NCBI GenBank assembly: GCA_023429135.1 | Contig: JAEYWD010000028.1 | Location: 1 to 64,000 of the forward strand | DNA: 64,000 bases | Direction: 5' to 3' | Origin: Bacteroidota bacterium | GTDB lineage: Bacteria; Bacteroidota; Bacteroidia; Bacteroidales; JAAUTT01 | Part shown: positions 25,362 through 34,882 of the stretch, in pieces | Layout of the letters: each line of letters starts with the position of its first letter | Numbering within the stretch: position 1 is the first letter of the stretch | Translations under genes and position numbers: made by a program | The notes under the pieces: generated by a model | What the model was told of the DNA's origin: nothing | Seen by the model: only the letters and a program-made list of their open reading frames with translations | The model's database searches: none

Positions 25362-25793
25362 TTACATTAATTTGGGCTGAAGTTCCTGTTTTTTTTCTAG
25401 CTCAGTAATTATATCGAATTCCTCTTTGGTAACCGGCTGAACCGATAACCTGGGACTATTAACCAGCACCATATCCTTCAACGCCGGTGTATGCTTTACT
25501 TCGGTCAACGAAATAAACCGTTCCAGTGGACGAACGGGCACCACATCTACCACGAGCCAGTTACCTTCGGTAGCGGTGGGATCGGGGTAATGTTCGCGCG
25601 AAACTTCTGCCAGAGCCACAATGCCGGGACTTTTGCCACTATGGTAAAACAGGAGCAGATCGCCTTTCTTCATCTTCTTTATATTATTACGTGCCTGGAA
25701 GTTGCGGACGCCATCCCACATGGATGAACCTTTGCTCACCAGATCGTTCCAGCCAAAAGTCTCGGGTTCGGTTTTAACAAGCCAATAGTTCAT
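25362..25793 (-). CDS. EVE-domain protein
   Basis: A single EVE domain (PUA-like fold) of 143 residues from the start I prefer at 25793 (MNYWLVKTEPETFGWNDL); an upstream ATG at 25817 would add 8 unconserved residues. Marks: WDGVRNFQARNNIKKMKKGDLLLFYHSG and VALAEV. EVE domains bind modified bases in DNA or RNA, and bacterial members are often thymocyte nuclear protein 1-like. Found here with an AraC gene rather than with restriction genes. Confidence 0.88.
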   Translation of the reverse strand: MNYWLVKTEPETFGWNDLVSKGSSMWDGVRNFQARNNIKKMKKGDLLLFYHSGKSPGIVALAEVSREHYPDPTATEGNWLVVDVVPVRPLERFISLTEVKHTPALKDMVLVNSPRLSVQPVTKEEFDIITELEKKQELQPKLM

Positions 25794-25892
25794 AGCTTTA
25801 TTTTTGATTAATAACAATAGGGTGCAAAGAAAGTTTAGAATCTAAAAATTCGTTAGCTTGCAAAATTAACTTAACCTGTAAATCTTATATCA

Positions 25893-26696
25893 ATGGAACG
25901 CAGATCGTTTATTAAAAACTCCGGTATGGCGGCCGGATTTATTGCTGCATCGCCCGTTTTAAATCAGATGAATTTTGAAGAAAACTACGATTTTCCGTTA
26001 CTCGATCTTCATGTACACACCACCAATGAGTTTACAATCAAGCACATTCTGGAACTTGGAGAAAAACGTAATGTGAAGTTCGGCATTGTTGAACATCCTA
26101 TCTTTTGGGCTCTAAAGAACGACGAGGACCTGAAAAGATACATTGACAATTTACGCAAGTATCCGGTGTACGTTGGTCTTCAGCCTACTTATATAGGCTG
26201 GCATAAGAATTATTCGCCAGAGCTTATTGCAAAGGTTGATTATATATTAATGGATCCTCAAACCATCCCGATTGAAAACGGAGCGCCCATGCAAATCTGG
26301 AATTTTGATACTTATGTGGAAAATACCGAAGAATTTATGGAACGGTATATGGATTATAGTTTGAAGATTCTTAAAAACGAGCCGATCAATATTTTTGCAT
26401 GGCCATTATTTCTTCCGGTTTGCATTGCGCGTGACTATTATACATTGTGGACCCAGAAGCGGATGGTGCAGCTTATCGAGGCTGCCAAAGCACGCAACAT
26501 TGCTTTCGAGATAAACGACATGTCGCATACCCCGCACGATAAGTTTATTCTGATGGCGAAAGAAGCCGGTATAAAATTTACTTTCGGGTCCGACTCAAGA
26601 AATTCTAATGTTGGGCGACTTGATTACTGCAAAGCCATCGCTAAAAAGTGTGGCTTAAAGCCCGACGACTTTTATGTACCTGTTAAAAAAGTCTAA
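25893..26696 (+). CDS. PHP-like metal-dependent hydrolase
   Basis: A 267-residue protein. The start has twin arginines and a hydrophobic run (MERRSFIKNSGMAAGFIAAS), resembling a Tat signal or anchor. The following LLDLHVHTTNEFTIKHI gives the HxH motif of PHP (polymerase and histidinol phosphatase) enzymes; later ligands appear in IVEHPIF and FTFGSDSRNSNVGRLD. The fold predicts phosphoesterase-type chemistry with two or three metal ions. The substrate is unknown. It is monocistronic, and its stop is 4 bases from the stop of the convergent lipoprotein gene. Confidence 0.75.
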   Translation: MERRSFIKNSGMAAGFIAASPVLNQMNFEENYDFPLLDLHVHTTNEFTIKHILELGEKRNVKFGIVEHPIFWALKNDEDLKRYIDNLRKYPVYVGLQPTYIGWHKNYSPELIAKVDYILMDPQTIPIENGAPMQIWNFDTYVENTEEFMERYMDYSLKILKNEPINIFAWPLFLPVCIARDYYTLWTQKRMVQLIEAAKARNIAFEINDMSHTPHDKFILMAKEAGIKFTFGSDSRNSNVGRLDYCKAIAKKCGLKPDDFYVPVKKV

Positions 26697-26700
26697 GGTC

Positions 26701-27561
26701 CTACTGCTGTGAATTGTATTTTCTGATAAAAGCCTTTAGCTGCTTCAATATGTCTACATCGAGCTCCACGGTATCATTGGTTTGTAAAATTTTAACATCG
26801 GAGTTAAATGCAAGAATGAGCAGTTGATAGGCTTTTTGAAAACCATTTTCATCGTAAAAGAGGTTACGCCATTCCGGGTCAACTCTTTCGGGTTTTATAA
26901 GAGATAAGCCATTGGCCGCTACATTTATCGGATTTGTAATCTGTTCCAGATAATTTTCATTTTTCCGGGAGTCTTTCAAGACCAGAATAAGATAGTCGAG
27001 AAAATACACAACTTTGTCCTTAATTTCCTCTTCGGTTAATTTCCGGGTGGCTTTTACCGCCCATTTATTCGCTTTAAAGCTATAAGGATTATTGGTGGTA
27101 TAATACGAAATGGTATCGGGAATAAACGTGAGAGTTACACTTTCGGTGTAGGCATCGAGGTAAATGGCCAGATTGTGTCCCGAAATAAATCGCACTTTGA
27201 GCGTGTCGTTCCGGCATTTTTCAATTTGCATGGGAATTGTATCCTTACTGGAGGCTACAAAAACAAGGGTGGAATCGTTTTTCAGGTTCCATTTTCCCTG
27301 GGTATAAATGGAGCCTATCCTAAAATTATAGCTATTTCCAGACTTTAATTGAATATATGAGCCACTTATCGCGGATTTATAACGAACATCGGAGCGTGGA
27401 CCTGTAAGATCTATTATTATCTGGTTAAACCTATCGAAATCCTTGCTTAACCGGGTTTCGTTTTCGAGAAGTACCCAACGTTCTTTCAGTCGGGATTTCT
27501 GAGAATTACATGAAACAGCAATAAAGTAAACAACAACTAAAAAACTTAACCAGGATTTCAT
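26701..27561 (-). CDS. Hypothetical lipoprotein
   Basis: The 286-residue product begins MKSWLSFLVVVYFIAVSCNSQ, a lipoprotein signal with the Cys at residue 18. The middle section (GSYIQLKSGNSYNFRIGSIY, GKWNLKNDSTLVFVASS) resembles lipocalin-like beta sheet proteins of this phylum; the C-terminal third is helical. I recognise no family with certainty. It is transcribed alone, ~100 bases beyond the molybdenum cofactor operon. Confidence 0.65.
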   Translation of the reverse strand: MKSWLSFLVVVYFIAVSCNSQKSRLKERWVLLENETRLSKDFDRFNQIIIDLTGPRSDVRYKSAISGSYIQLKSGNSYNFRIGSIYTQGKWNLKNDSTLVFVASSKDTIPMQIEKCRNDTLKVRFISGHNLAIYLDAYTESVTLTFIPDTISYYTTNNPYSFKANKWAVKATRKLTEEEIKDKVVYFLDYLILVLKDSRKNENYLEQITNPINVAANGLSLIKPERVDPEWRNLFYDENGFQKAYQLLILAFNSDVKILQTNDTVELDVDILKQLKAFIRKYNSQQ

Positions 27562-27664
27562 AAGATTGCGTTAATGATTTTGTGGTTTTTTTATGCTAAA
27601 GGATGGACAAAGTTCCGGTGTTTTATTTTCGAGTCCGGACGAAGGAATAAAGCAATAATAATTT

Positions 27665-28171
27665 TTATGGGTGTTTATTTTCCCCATGCAACATATGATG
27701 GCAATGTAATAAGGTTTTAAAAATTTCGTCCATATATTCCTTTACCGCTTTAGGGTTACCGGGAAGGCAATAAACCAACGACCGCCCTGCAATACCGGCA
27801 ATGGAGCGGCTAATTGCTGCAGCCGGGAATATTAACCCGTATTTAACACGGATTAGTTCCATTATACCAGGTATTTCGCGCGTGAGCAAAGGTTGTATAA
27901 CATCAGGTGTAATGTCGCGGGGGCCAATACCTGTACCTCCTGTAGTGAAAATAAAATTGGTTTTAGCCGTAACTGCTTGTATAAAATTTTCTTTTAACTG
28001 AGTAGCATCATCGGCAATTATTTTTCGGGTAACTGAATATTTCAGATCCTGACTGGTAAAAAAAATATTCAGCATTGATTCCAGGGATGAGCCGCTTACA
28101 TCTTCATAAATACCCTGCGATGCCCTGTCGCTAAGGGTGATAACTATGGCCGTCAGGTTGATAGGTTTCAT
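27665..28171 (-). CDS. moaB: Molybdenum cofactor protein MoaB/Mog
   Basis: MPT adenylyltransferase-type protein of the MogA/MoaB family (168 residues), acting before molybdate insertion. The signature TTGGTGIGPRDITPDVIQPLL is at residues ~70-90, and PGNPKAVKEYMDEI closes the active site. It is the last gene of the nitrate assimilation operon, 3 bases after moaC. Confidence 0.92.
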   Translation of the reverse strand: MKPINLTAIVITLSDRASQGIYEDVSGSSLESMLNIFFTSQDLKYSVTRKIIADDATQLKENFIQAVTAKTNFIFTTGGTGIGPRDITPDVIQPLLTREIPGIMELIRVKYGLIFPAAAISRSIAGIAGRSLVYCLPGNPKAVKEYMDEIFKTLLHCHHMLHGENKHP

Positions 28172-28174
28172 CTG

Positions 28175-28621
28175 CTAATCTTTGGTTTTGGAGACAAGCG
28201 AGATGTCCGATATATACATGGTTTTGTCTACAGCTTTGCACATATCGTAAATAGTTAACAGCGCCACGGAAACACCGGTAAGTGCTTCCATTTCAACGCC
28301 AGTAGGGCCCATACATACGGCAATACAGTGTGAATCAATTCCTGAATCGAAAAATTCGAAATTAACTGATACGTGGGTCAACATTAGATTGTGACAAAGG
28401 GGAATTAAGGAGGAAGTGGCTTTTGCTGCCTGTATGCCTGCAATTCGCGAAACCGAAAGCACATCGCCTTTTTTTAGAAGGTTCTCTTTAATTTTAAGAA
28501 TGGTTTCAGATTGAAGGTAAATTCGTCCCTTTGCCTCTGCCTGCCTTTTTTGATCGGGTTTAGAGCTTATGTCGACCATTACGGCTTTTCCCTGCGGGTT
28601 AACATGAGATAAATTGTCCAT
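28175..28621 (-). CDS. moaC: Cyclic pyranopterin monophosphate synthase
   Basis: With MoaA it converts GTP to cyclic pyranopterin monophosphate. The 148-residue sequence shows the MoaC motifs MVDISSKPDQKRQAEAKG, AGIQAAKATSSLIPLCHNL and GPTGVEMEALTGVSVALLTIYDMCKAVDK, including the catalytic Lys region. It begins one base after moeA ends. Confidence 0.95.
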   Translation of the reverse strand: MDNLSHVNPQGKAVMVDISSKPDQKRQAEAKGRIYLQSETILKIKENLLKKGDVLSVSRIAGIQAAKATSSLIPLCHNLMLTHVSVNFEFFDSGIDSHCIAVCMGPTGVEMEALTGVSVALLTIYDMCKAVDKTMYISDISLVSKTKD

Positions 28622-28622
28622 T

Positions 28623-29816
28623 TCAGATAATTAAAATTTTAACAAGTTGATTTTCGGACACTTCTCCGATTCCTGCATCTAGTATTGCAAACCCGTCGGT
28701 TCCATTGAGTGCTGAAAGATGTGCCGAGCCGTTAAAAATTATCGGGTTTGCATATCCCGAGGGTAAAAACGAAACAGGGATAAATTGTTGCCGGGTTGAT
28801 TTTTTCCTTCTAATTCCAGCTCTTAAGGGTGCTTTAATTATTTTATGGTAAAGGGAGTTGCATCCGTTCAAACGCTGCAACAGGGGCTTTACCACCAAAT
28901 GGAACTGAAGGAATGACGACACCGGATTGCCGGATAAACCTACCATATATGTATTTTCAAAAGATGCAAAAACAATGGGTTTCCCAGGTTGTATATTCAG
29001 TCCGTTAAAATATATGGTGGCACCCATTGAAGCGAACACTCCGGGTACTAAATCGTATGCTCCAACAGATGCGCCACCGGTAATAAGCAGTACATCATAG
29101 TTTCCTGCAGATTTGGTTACAAGCTGAATAAGATCGTTCCTGTTGTCGGGTACAATGCCCAGATAATCGGCTATAGCACCCATTGCCGATACCTGGGCTG
29201 ATAACTGGTACGCATTGCTGTTCCGGATTTTTGCATTTCCAGGGTTTACATCTGGTTCAACCAATTCGGAGCCCGAACAAATAATTGCGACCTTAACAGG
29301 AGCTGTTACCAAAGGGGCTGTTATTCCAAATCCGGCCATAATAGCCACATGATGTGGCTGGAGTATTGTGCCGGCTTTTATTGCGGTTGCTCCGGCTCTC
29401 AAATCTTCGCCCTGGTAGCAAATATTTGGTTTGGTTTCTTCGGCCGTAAAAATAACACTCCCGTTTCTAACCGAAGTATATTCCTGCATAATTACACAAT
29501 CGGCTCCTTCGGGGACTGGCGCTCCAGTAAAGATGCGGTAACAATTGCCTTTTTCTACTTTTGTTCCAGTAATACCGCCTGCTGCAATTTCACCCACAAT
29601 GGTAAGTGGGCCAGGCAGATCTTCATTTCGGCATGCAAACCCATCCATAGCCGATTTATTAAATGGCGGCTGGTCGATATCGGCAATAATATCTATCGCT
29701 AATGTCCTTCCCAAACAATTACCCAGCGAAACCCGTTCTGTTTTTATCTGTGGCAGAATTTCGCTCAATAAAGAAAGCGTTTGATCTGTTGTAACTATGC
29801 GTGATTCAATTTCCAT
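28623..29816 (-). CDS. moeA: Molybdopterin molybdenumtransferase
   Basis: Inserts molybdenum into adenylated molybdopterin. At 397 residues it has the normal MoeA length and domains: PPFNKSAMDGFACRNEDLPG in domain 1, the central MoCF-binding fold with TGGASVGAYDLVPG, and ANPIIFNGSAHLSALNGTDGFAIL in domain 4. The start overlaps the mobB end by 22 bases, so translation is coupled. Confidence 0.94.
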   Translation of the reverse strand: MEIESRIVTTDQTLSLLSEILPQIKTERVSLGNCLGRTLAIDIIADIDQPPFNKSAMDGFACRNEDLPGPLTIVGEIAAGGITGTKVEKGNCYRIFTGAPVPEGADCVIMQEYTSVRNGSVIFTAEETKPNICYQGEDLRAGATAIKAGTILQPHHVAIMAGFGITAPLVTAPVKVAIICSGSELVEPDVNPGNAKIRNSNAYQLSAQVSAMGAIADYLGIVPDNRNDLIQLVTKSAGNYDVLLITGGASVGAYDLVPGVFASMGATIYFNGLNIQPGKPIVFASFENTYMVGLSGNPVSSFLQFHLVVKPLLQRLNGCNSLYHKIIKAPLRAGIRRKKSTRQQFIPVSFLPSGYANPIIFNGSAHLSALNGTDGFAILDAGIGEVSENQLVKILII

Positions 29817-30349
29817 TGGTTATTTTTAAATATTACAGGATTCTGTGGAATCTGCAGATTGCCATTATCTGAATAGAATATAAAATCAGCTATTTCCAAC
29901 AGATCTTTCGACGATTCCTTTGGTTCGAGCTGACGGGTATACAACATAATGAACAAGGATGGTTGGGCAAACCTTCGCAAGGTTCCCGATTCGCAAATTA
30001 CGGCTGCATTATCAGGTATTAAGTTCAAAGCTTTAATAAATGCTTTATAAACGAATTCCCGGTCGGCCTCAATAAACAATACTTTATCGGCTCCGGCCCG
30101 GAGCATTCTGCTTGTGTCTTTTTCCGATGCAGCATTGGCTTCTTCATAAATGGAGAATCGGGAACAGGCATAAACAGGCACAACACCATCCCCAATATGG
30201 ATGTGGTTGGAGATTTTTATGCATACCAAAGGAGAGGATAAATTCCATTCTTCACAAATTTTGCATATAAAACTTGTTTTTCCGGAATTACGCCCTGTAC
30301 CTGCCACCATTAAAAGGTTCTGATATATTTTTTTCTTCAAGTTGTCCAT
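29795..30349 (-). CDS. mobB: MobB-like P-loop protein
   Basis: A 184-residue P-loop NTPase with Walker A GTGRNSGKTSFICK, in the position of the molybdopterin-guanine dinucleotide accessory protein MobB. VCIKISNHIHIG and VICESGTLRRFAQPSLFIML take the places of conserved MobB strands. The sequence is divergent, so I rely partly on context between mobA and moeA. The frame overlaps the end of mobA by 62 bases; an internal start at 30310 (MVAGTGRNSGKTS) would reduce that to 23 and put the P-loop at the N-terminus. Confidence 0.7.
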   Translation of the reverse strand: MDNLKKKIYQNLLMVAGTGRNSGKTSFICKICEEWNLSSPLVCIKISNHIHIGDGVVPVYACSRFSIYEEANAASEKDTSRMLRAGADKVLFIEADREFVYKAFIKALNLIPDNAAVICESGTLRRFAQPSLFIMLYTRQLEPKESSKDLLEIADFIFYSDNGNLQIPQNPVIFKNNQWKLNHA

Positions 30350-30923
30350 CTTTTAGTTGATAATGACTTACAACAGCCGAAACTTCAGATAAAGTGTTAA
30401 TGTTAAAAAATTCAATAGTTTCATGTTTTTCCACTTCCATATAACAGACATTTGCCTTTTGTAACAGTTCTCGTATAGCGTAAACTCTGCATTGAATGTT
30501 TTCCGAGATTTTTGGCAGAATGCTTTTCCGGTAAAGGGCATATAACGGCTCCGGCTTATTATTTAACACAGGAACAATTGCGTCAAAATCGTTCGATGTC
30601 CGAGTCATTTTCCGAAGTAACGTACCATTTATAAAAGGCATATCGCAAGCTACAGCTATATTATTGAAATTTGAGCTCTCTTCCAGGCATGAATAAAGTC
30701 CGGCTATGGGACCAATATTTTTAATATGGTCGGCTACAACCTCGTGTCCAAGAAAATTGAAACGTTCGTCGTTGGCTGAGATAAGGATTTCGGTACAAAA
30801 GTTTCTAAGCATACGTAATGGATAAATAATCATAGGGTATTCGAACAGCTCCTTAAGGGCCTTATCTGTTCCCATCCGGAGTGATTTCCCGCCAGCGAGT
30901 AATATTCCTGTTAATTTTTCCAT
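30288..30923 (-). CDS. mobA: Molybdenum cofactor guanylyltransferase
   Basis: Adds GMP to Mo-molybdopterin to give the bis-MGD type cofactor needed by the nitrate reductase in this cluster. The N-terminal GILLAGGKSLRMGTDKAL is the nucleotide-binding signature, and ACDMPFINGTLL provides the metal-binding Asp. The length is 211 residues, normal for MobA. Confidence 0.92.
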   Translation of the reverse strand: MEKLTGILLAGGKSLRMGTDKALKELFEYPMIIYPLRMLRNFCTEILISANDERFNFLGHEVVADHIKNIGPIAGLYSCLEESSNFNNIAVACDMPFINGTLLRKMTRTSNDFDAIVPVLNNKPEPLYALYRKSILPKISENIQCRVYAIRELLQKANVCYMEVEKHETIEFFNINTLSEVSAVVSHYQLKDGQLEEKNISEPFNGGRYRA

Positions 30924-30926
30924 TGG

Positions 30927-31664
30927 TCACCTGAAAAAAAGAAGTTTGAATGAAGCCAGGGTTAACACACAGGAAAGAGCTATCTTAAGTCTGTATGGAG
31001 AAAAAAGATTGCTTCCCAGGCCCGAGCCAATAAAACCGCCGGCCAAAGCTGTACAGGCATAAACCAGAATGGTGGGCGAAACGGCTTTGCCTCCAATGAT
31101 TTGCCCGGCCAGTCCCGATAAGGAATTTAAAAAAATGAAAGCTGCCGAAACTGAAGCTGTAGCTCTTGCGGTGGCCCATTTTGTCAGGATAAGAACCGGT
31201 GATAATAAAATTCCTCCTCCAATTCCAATTAAACCCGAAATAAAACCAACTCCGGCCCCTATTGGTATAGCTTTACCCAAGGGAATTCCTGTTGCAGGCC
31301 CGGTCGCTTTGGCTTGCCTTTGGATAACCATTTGTAGAGCTGAAATCAATAACGCAATTGCAATGAAAATATGGAGTATCTGCGGGCGAAGGGATATGGA
31401 TCCTCCCAGGAATGCAAAAGGAACTGAAGCAAGCAAAAATGGCCATAAGAGGTCAAACTTAAAATAGCCTGCTTTATGGAAAGAATAAAATGCAATGCCC
31501 GAAACAAAAAGATTCAGGATTAAAGCATACAGCCGCACATCGTTAGACGGAACTGAAAATATGACCATGGCGGCAATATACCCGCTTGCTCCTCCATGAC
31601 CCACGATTGAGTAGAAAACAGCAATTAAGAATATTATTATTAATAGAACAGGCTGTAACTCCAT
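30927..31664 (-). CDS. TauE/SafE-family membrane permease
   Basis: A 245-residue inner-membrane protein with about eight helices and the duplicated TauE/SafE pattern (VGHGGASGYIAAM in the first half, GFISGLIGIGGGILLSPVL in the second). The family moves sulfur-containing or organic anions. Lodged between nirD and mobA with 3 and 8 base gaps, it is inseparable from the nitrite/Mo operon, so an anion linked to nitrite reduction, sulfite or molybdenum is plausible. The substrate cannot be read from sequence. Confidence 0.85.
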   Translation of the reverse strand: MELQPVLLIIIFLIAVFYSIVGHGGASGYIAAMVIFSVPSNDVRLYALILNLFVSGIAFYSFHKAGYFKFDLLWPFLLASVPFAFLGGSISLRPQILHIFIAIALLISALQMVIQRQAKATGPATGIPLGKAIPIGAGVGFISGLIGIGGGILLSPVLILTKWATARATASVSAAFIFLNSLSGLAGQIIGGKAVSPTILVYACTALAGGFIGSGLGSNLFSPYRLKIALSCVLTLASFKLLFFR

Positions 31665-31672
31665 ATAAACTT

Positions 31673-32044
31673 CTATTGACAGATACTTCCTAAATAAACA
31701 TACCCATTTTCCACTTTAACCGGGTAAACCTCTATCTCGTAAGGATCGCCATTAAGGCATTGCCCCGTTTTTAACGAATATGTTTTTTTATGAAACGGAC
31801 AGGCTACCTTTGGCTCGTTATTGGTGTCGCCGATAATGCCTCGTGAAAGAGCCATTTCGTATCGGTGCGGACACATGTTCTGGGTGGCGTACCATTCGCC
31901 GCGTATTGTAAAATTAAAAATAGCAATCTGCTTGCCTTCGTGTAATACACAGGCACCGCCATTTTCAGGGAAGTCGCTAACTCTGGCTACTTTATGCCAT
32001 ACTTCAACAGGTGAAGATGAAGTGGTTCTCGATTTTGTTTCCAT
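31673..32044 (-). CDS. nirD: Nitrite reductase small subunit, Rieske type
   Basis: A 123-residue Rieske [2Fe-2S] protein partner of NirB. Cluster ligands are present in both halves: NMCPHRYEM (C-x-H) and ACPFHKKTYSLKTG (C-x2-H), so it can hold the cluster, unlike some NirD proteins that lost it. The gene starts 17 bases after the nirB stop. Confidence 0.92.
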   Translation of the reverse strand: METKSRTTSSSPVEVWHKVARVSDFPENGGACVLHEGKQIAIFNFTIRGEWYATQNMCPHRYEMALSRGIIGDTNNEPKVACPFHKKTYSLKTGQCLNGDPYEIEVYPVKVENGYVYLGSICQ

Positions 32045-32061
32045 ATTATTTCAGTTTAATC

Positions 32062-34563
32062 TTATTTAGTCCAGGGAACAGGCATTTTTTGCTCTCTCAT
32101 TGGCACAAATTCGATAGATGGATCTTTCTCGTCGGAATTAACAAACATTTTAAATTTCATTCTGAGTTCCGGATTCTCAACTACCTCTTTCCATTCACAG
32201 CTATAAGAATCAACAATAGCCTGCATGTCCTTTTCGAATTCATTGGCTAAACCAAGCGAATCGTTAATTACAACATCTTTCAGATGTTCCATTCCGCCTT
32301 CGAGCTTACCTAACCATTTGGAAGTCCGGGTAAGAGGAGCGGCAGTTTTGATATAATACATCAGAAAACGGTCGAGGTATTTTATACATGTTGTTTTGTC
32401 TATATCAGCAGCCAGTAATATTGCATGCGCCGGATTAGCGCCACCATTACCACACACATAAAGGTTCCAGCCTTTTTCGGTAGCTATAATGCCAAAATCT
32501 TTGCCGCGGGCTTCAGCGCACTCCCGGATGCAGCCAGAAACGCCACCTTTAATTTTATGGGGAGCCCGCAGTCCTTTGTATCTGTTTTCGACCTCAATGG
32601 CAAAACCAACCGAATCGTGCAGGCCAAACCGGCACCAGGTAGAGCCTACACAGCTTTTTACAGTTCTCAGCGCTTTGCCGTAAGCATGTCCGCTCTCGAA
32701 ACCTTCGGCAATCAGCTCCTCCCAAATGTGGGGCAATTGGTCAATCCGGGCACCGAATAAATCGATTCGCTGGCCTCCGGTAATTTTACAATACAAGTCG
32801 TACTTTCTGGCGATGCGCCCAATCGATTCAAGCTTATGCGGGGTTATTTCGCCCCCTGGAATCCGCGGAACTACCGAATAGGTTCCTCCCCGTTGAATAT
32901 TTGCTAAAAAACGGTCGTTGGTGTCCTGAATAACATCGTGTTTAACAATAGTTTCGTTCCAGATACTTGCTAAAAGAGATGCCACAGCAGGTTTGCATAT
33001 TTCGCATCCGGCTCCTTTTCCATGCTTTTTAAGAAGGTAATGATAATTGGTAATACCTTCAATCTTTATAAGGTCGAATAATTCCTGCCGGGTATATTGA
33101 AAATGTTCGCAAAGCGTTTTTTTGACTTCCTTCCCTTGTTTTTTCAAGGTGGCCAAAAGCAAATCGTCGAGCATAGGCATACATCCGCCGCATCCGGTAC
33201 CCGCTTTGGTGTATCTTTTTATGTCGGAAATCTGGGTTATCTGATGGTCCTCGATGTTTTTGCATATTTTGCCTTTCGAAACGCTTTCGCAAGAACAAAT
33301 GGCGGCATCATCGGGTAGTTCCAGAACCCCAATGGCTAACCCGCCTCCTTTTCCCGGCGCTGCCAGAAGAGATTCCGGATTCTCAGGAAGCTTCATTTTA
33401 TTTTTATAGGCCTGTAACAGCATATTATAATCGGAAGTATCGCCTATCAGGATTCCTCCTAATAAATATTTTCCATTGGTGCTCAGATTTAAACGTTTAT
33501 ATATGCCAGCGAATTGATTTTCGAGGATCAGGGGGATGGTGCCCGGAGTTTGTCCGAGGGCATCGCCAAAGCTGGCCACTTCGGTTCCGATTAGCTTGAG
33601 CTTGGTCGACATATCAGAACCATTAAACGATTTAGTTTCACCTTTCAATCGCTCCACCAGAACTTCAGCCATTTGATAGCAGGGAGCAACCAGGCCCCAG
33701 ATCATTCCCGCGGCCAGGGCACATTCTCCAATAGCGAAAATATTCCGATCGGAAGTTTGCATGCCTTCATCTACCGATATTCCACCATTTTTTCCTACTT
33801 CAAGACCGGCTTTTCTGGCAAGCTCGTCCCTGGCTTTAATGCCAGCCGAGATAACAACAATATCTGTTTCGAACAGAGTACCATCCGCAAAAGCAACTCC
33901 GGTCACTTTCCCGACACCTTCAAAGCTAACCGTATTGGCATTGGTAATTACTTTCAGACCCTGTTTCTCGAGTTTATATTTCAACATTGCGGCGCCGCGT
34001 TCATCAAGCTGGCGACCCATCAGCCAGGGCATCCGTTCCAACACGGTTGTTTCAATATTGTTGTCCATTATTGCTTTTGCAGCTTCTAACCCCAGTAGAC
34101 CACCGCCAATTACAACACCCTTTCGAACGCTTCTTACATAAGACTTTATAGCGTCCAAATCTTCAAATGTTCTGTATACAAACACACCCGTTTTTTCCAC
34201 TCCAGGGATAGGTGGCACAAATGCGGATGAACCTGTTGCAAATACTAAAATGTCGTAGCTGAAAATTTCGCCGTGTTGCGTTCTGACAGTTTTGAGTTCT
34301 TTATCAATTTCGGTTACAAGGTTTCCAGTCAAAATTTCTATTTTGTTCTGATGGTACCATGCTAATGGAGCAAGGGTAAGTTCATCGGCAGAGGTGCCGG
34401 TATAATAATCGGTTAAATGGACTCTGTCGTATCCAAGGTATTTTTCTTCACCAATCACCATAAGGTTAAATTGAGATAAAAGTCCGGCCTCCTCAAATTT
34501 CTGGCAGAATTTTACACTTGTCATCCCATTTCCAATAACTATAATATTTTTTTTAATTTTCAT
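32062..34563 (-). CDS. nirB: NAD(P)H-dependent nitrite reductase large subunit
   Basis: Cytoplasmic assimilatory enzyme reducing nitrite to ammonium by six electrons. From the start I choose (34563, MKIKKNIIVIGNGMTS) it has 833 residues. An FAD/NAD domain (residues ~1-400, with GVVIGGGLLGLEAAKAI) comes first, then a BFD-type [2Fe-2S] domain (CSCES near 422, GCGGCMP). A second Cys pair follows in GAGCEICKP, then the sulfite/nitrite reductase halves. The siroheme-4Fe4S ligands are intact: CVGSTWC near 636 and GCIRECAE near 676. An ATG at 34599 would add 12 hydrophobic residues that look like untranslated leader. Confidence 0.95.
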   Translation of the reverse strand: MKIKKNIIVIGNGMTSVKFCQKFEEAGLLSQFNLMVIGEEKYLGYDRVHLTDYYTGTSADELTLAPLAWYHQNKIEILTGNLVTEIDKELKTVRTQHGEIFSYDILVFATGSSAFVPPIPGVEKTGVFVYRTFEDLDAIKSYVRSVRKGVVIGGGLLGLEAAKAIMDNNIETTVLERMPWLMGRQLDERGAAMLKYKLEKQGLKVITNANTVSFEGVGKVTGVAFADGTLFETDIVVISAGIKARDELARKAGLEVGKNGGISVDEGMQTSDRNIFAIGECALAAGMIWGLVAPCYQMAEVLVERLKGETKSFNGSDMSTKLKLIGTEVASFGDALGQTPGTIPLILENQFAGIYKRLNLSTNGKYLLGGILIGDTSDYNMLLQAYKNKMKLPENPESLLAAPGKGGGLAIGVLELPDDAAICSCESVSKGKICKNIEDHQITQISDIKRYTKAGTGCGGCMPMLDDLLLATLKKQGKEVKKTLCEHFQYTRQELFDLIKIEGITNYHYLLKKHGKGAGCEICKPAVASLLASIWNETIVKHDVIQDTNDRFLANIQRGGTYSVVPRIPGGEITPHKLESIGRIARKYDLYCKITGGQRIDLFGARIDQLPHIWEELIAEGFESGHAYGKALRTVKSCVGSTWCRFGLHDSVGFAIEVENRYKGLRAPHKIKGGVSGCIRECAEARGKDFGIIATEKGWNLYVCGNGGANPAHAILLAADIDKTTCIKYLDRFLMYYIKTAAPLTRTSKWLGKLEGGMEHLKDVVINDSLGLANEFEKDMQAIVDSYSCEWKEVVENPELRMKFKMFVNSDEKDPSIEFVPMREQKMPVPWTK

Positions 34564-34686
34564 AAGGTATAATAGAAAAATAATAATAAAAATAATCATT
34601 ATAACATAAATATTAAGGGGTAAAACTCTATTTATAATATATTTATAATGCCAAACAATTATTTTAAGAGGGGTTATTCTATAAAT

Positions 34687-34718
34687 GCATATAATTATAT
34701 AAAAAAGAATTTATATGC
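34687..34718. promoter_or_regulatory. Inverted repeat in the nirB / DUF4202 divergent region
   Basis: This 319-base AT-rich gap separates nirB from the divergent DUF4202 gene. GCATATAATT and AATTTATATGC form arms around a 10-base spacer. A half-site of the same wording (GCGTATAAAT, 43600-43609) lies upstream of the narK-type gene. The gap also holds two similar stretches starting TTAAGGGGTAA (34613) and TTAAGAGGGGTTA (34664), while GGGGTAATAAA occurs on the minus strand near 43575. A shared nitrogen-responsive regulator is a reasonable guess. Confidence 0.4.
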
Positions 34719-34882
34719 GTTAAGAATTAAATGGAAGGCATTTTTGATTCAGAATTAAAAAATTCAATGGAAATAATAGTTTTTATTTCATATTGTAATA
34801 AGACTCATTATTTAAATTAAATTTTTAAAAAAGAAATGAACAAACATCGCTTAAATGGTTTTATAATAACACAAAATTTGTT

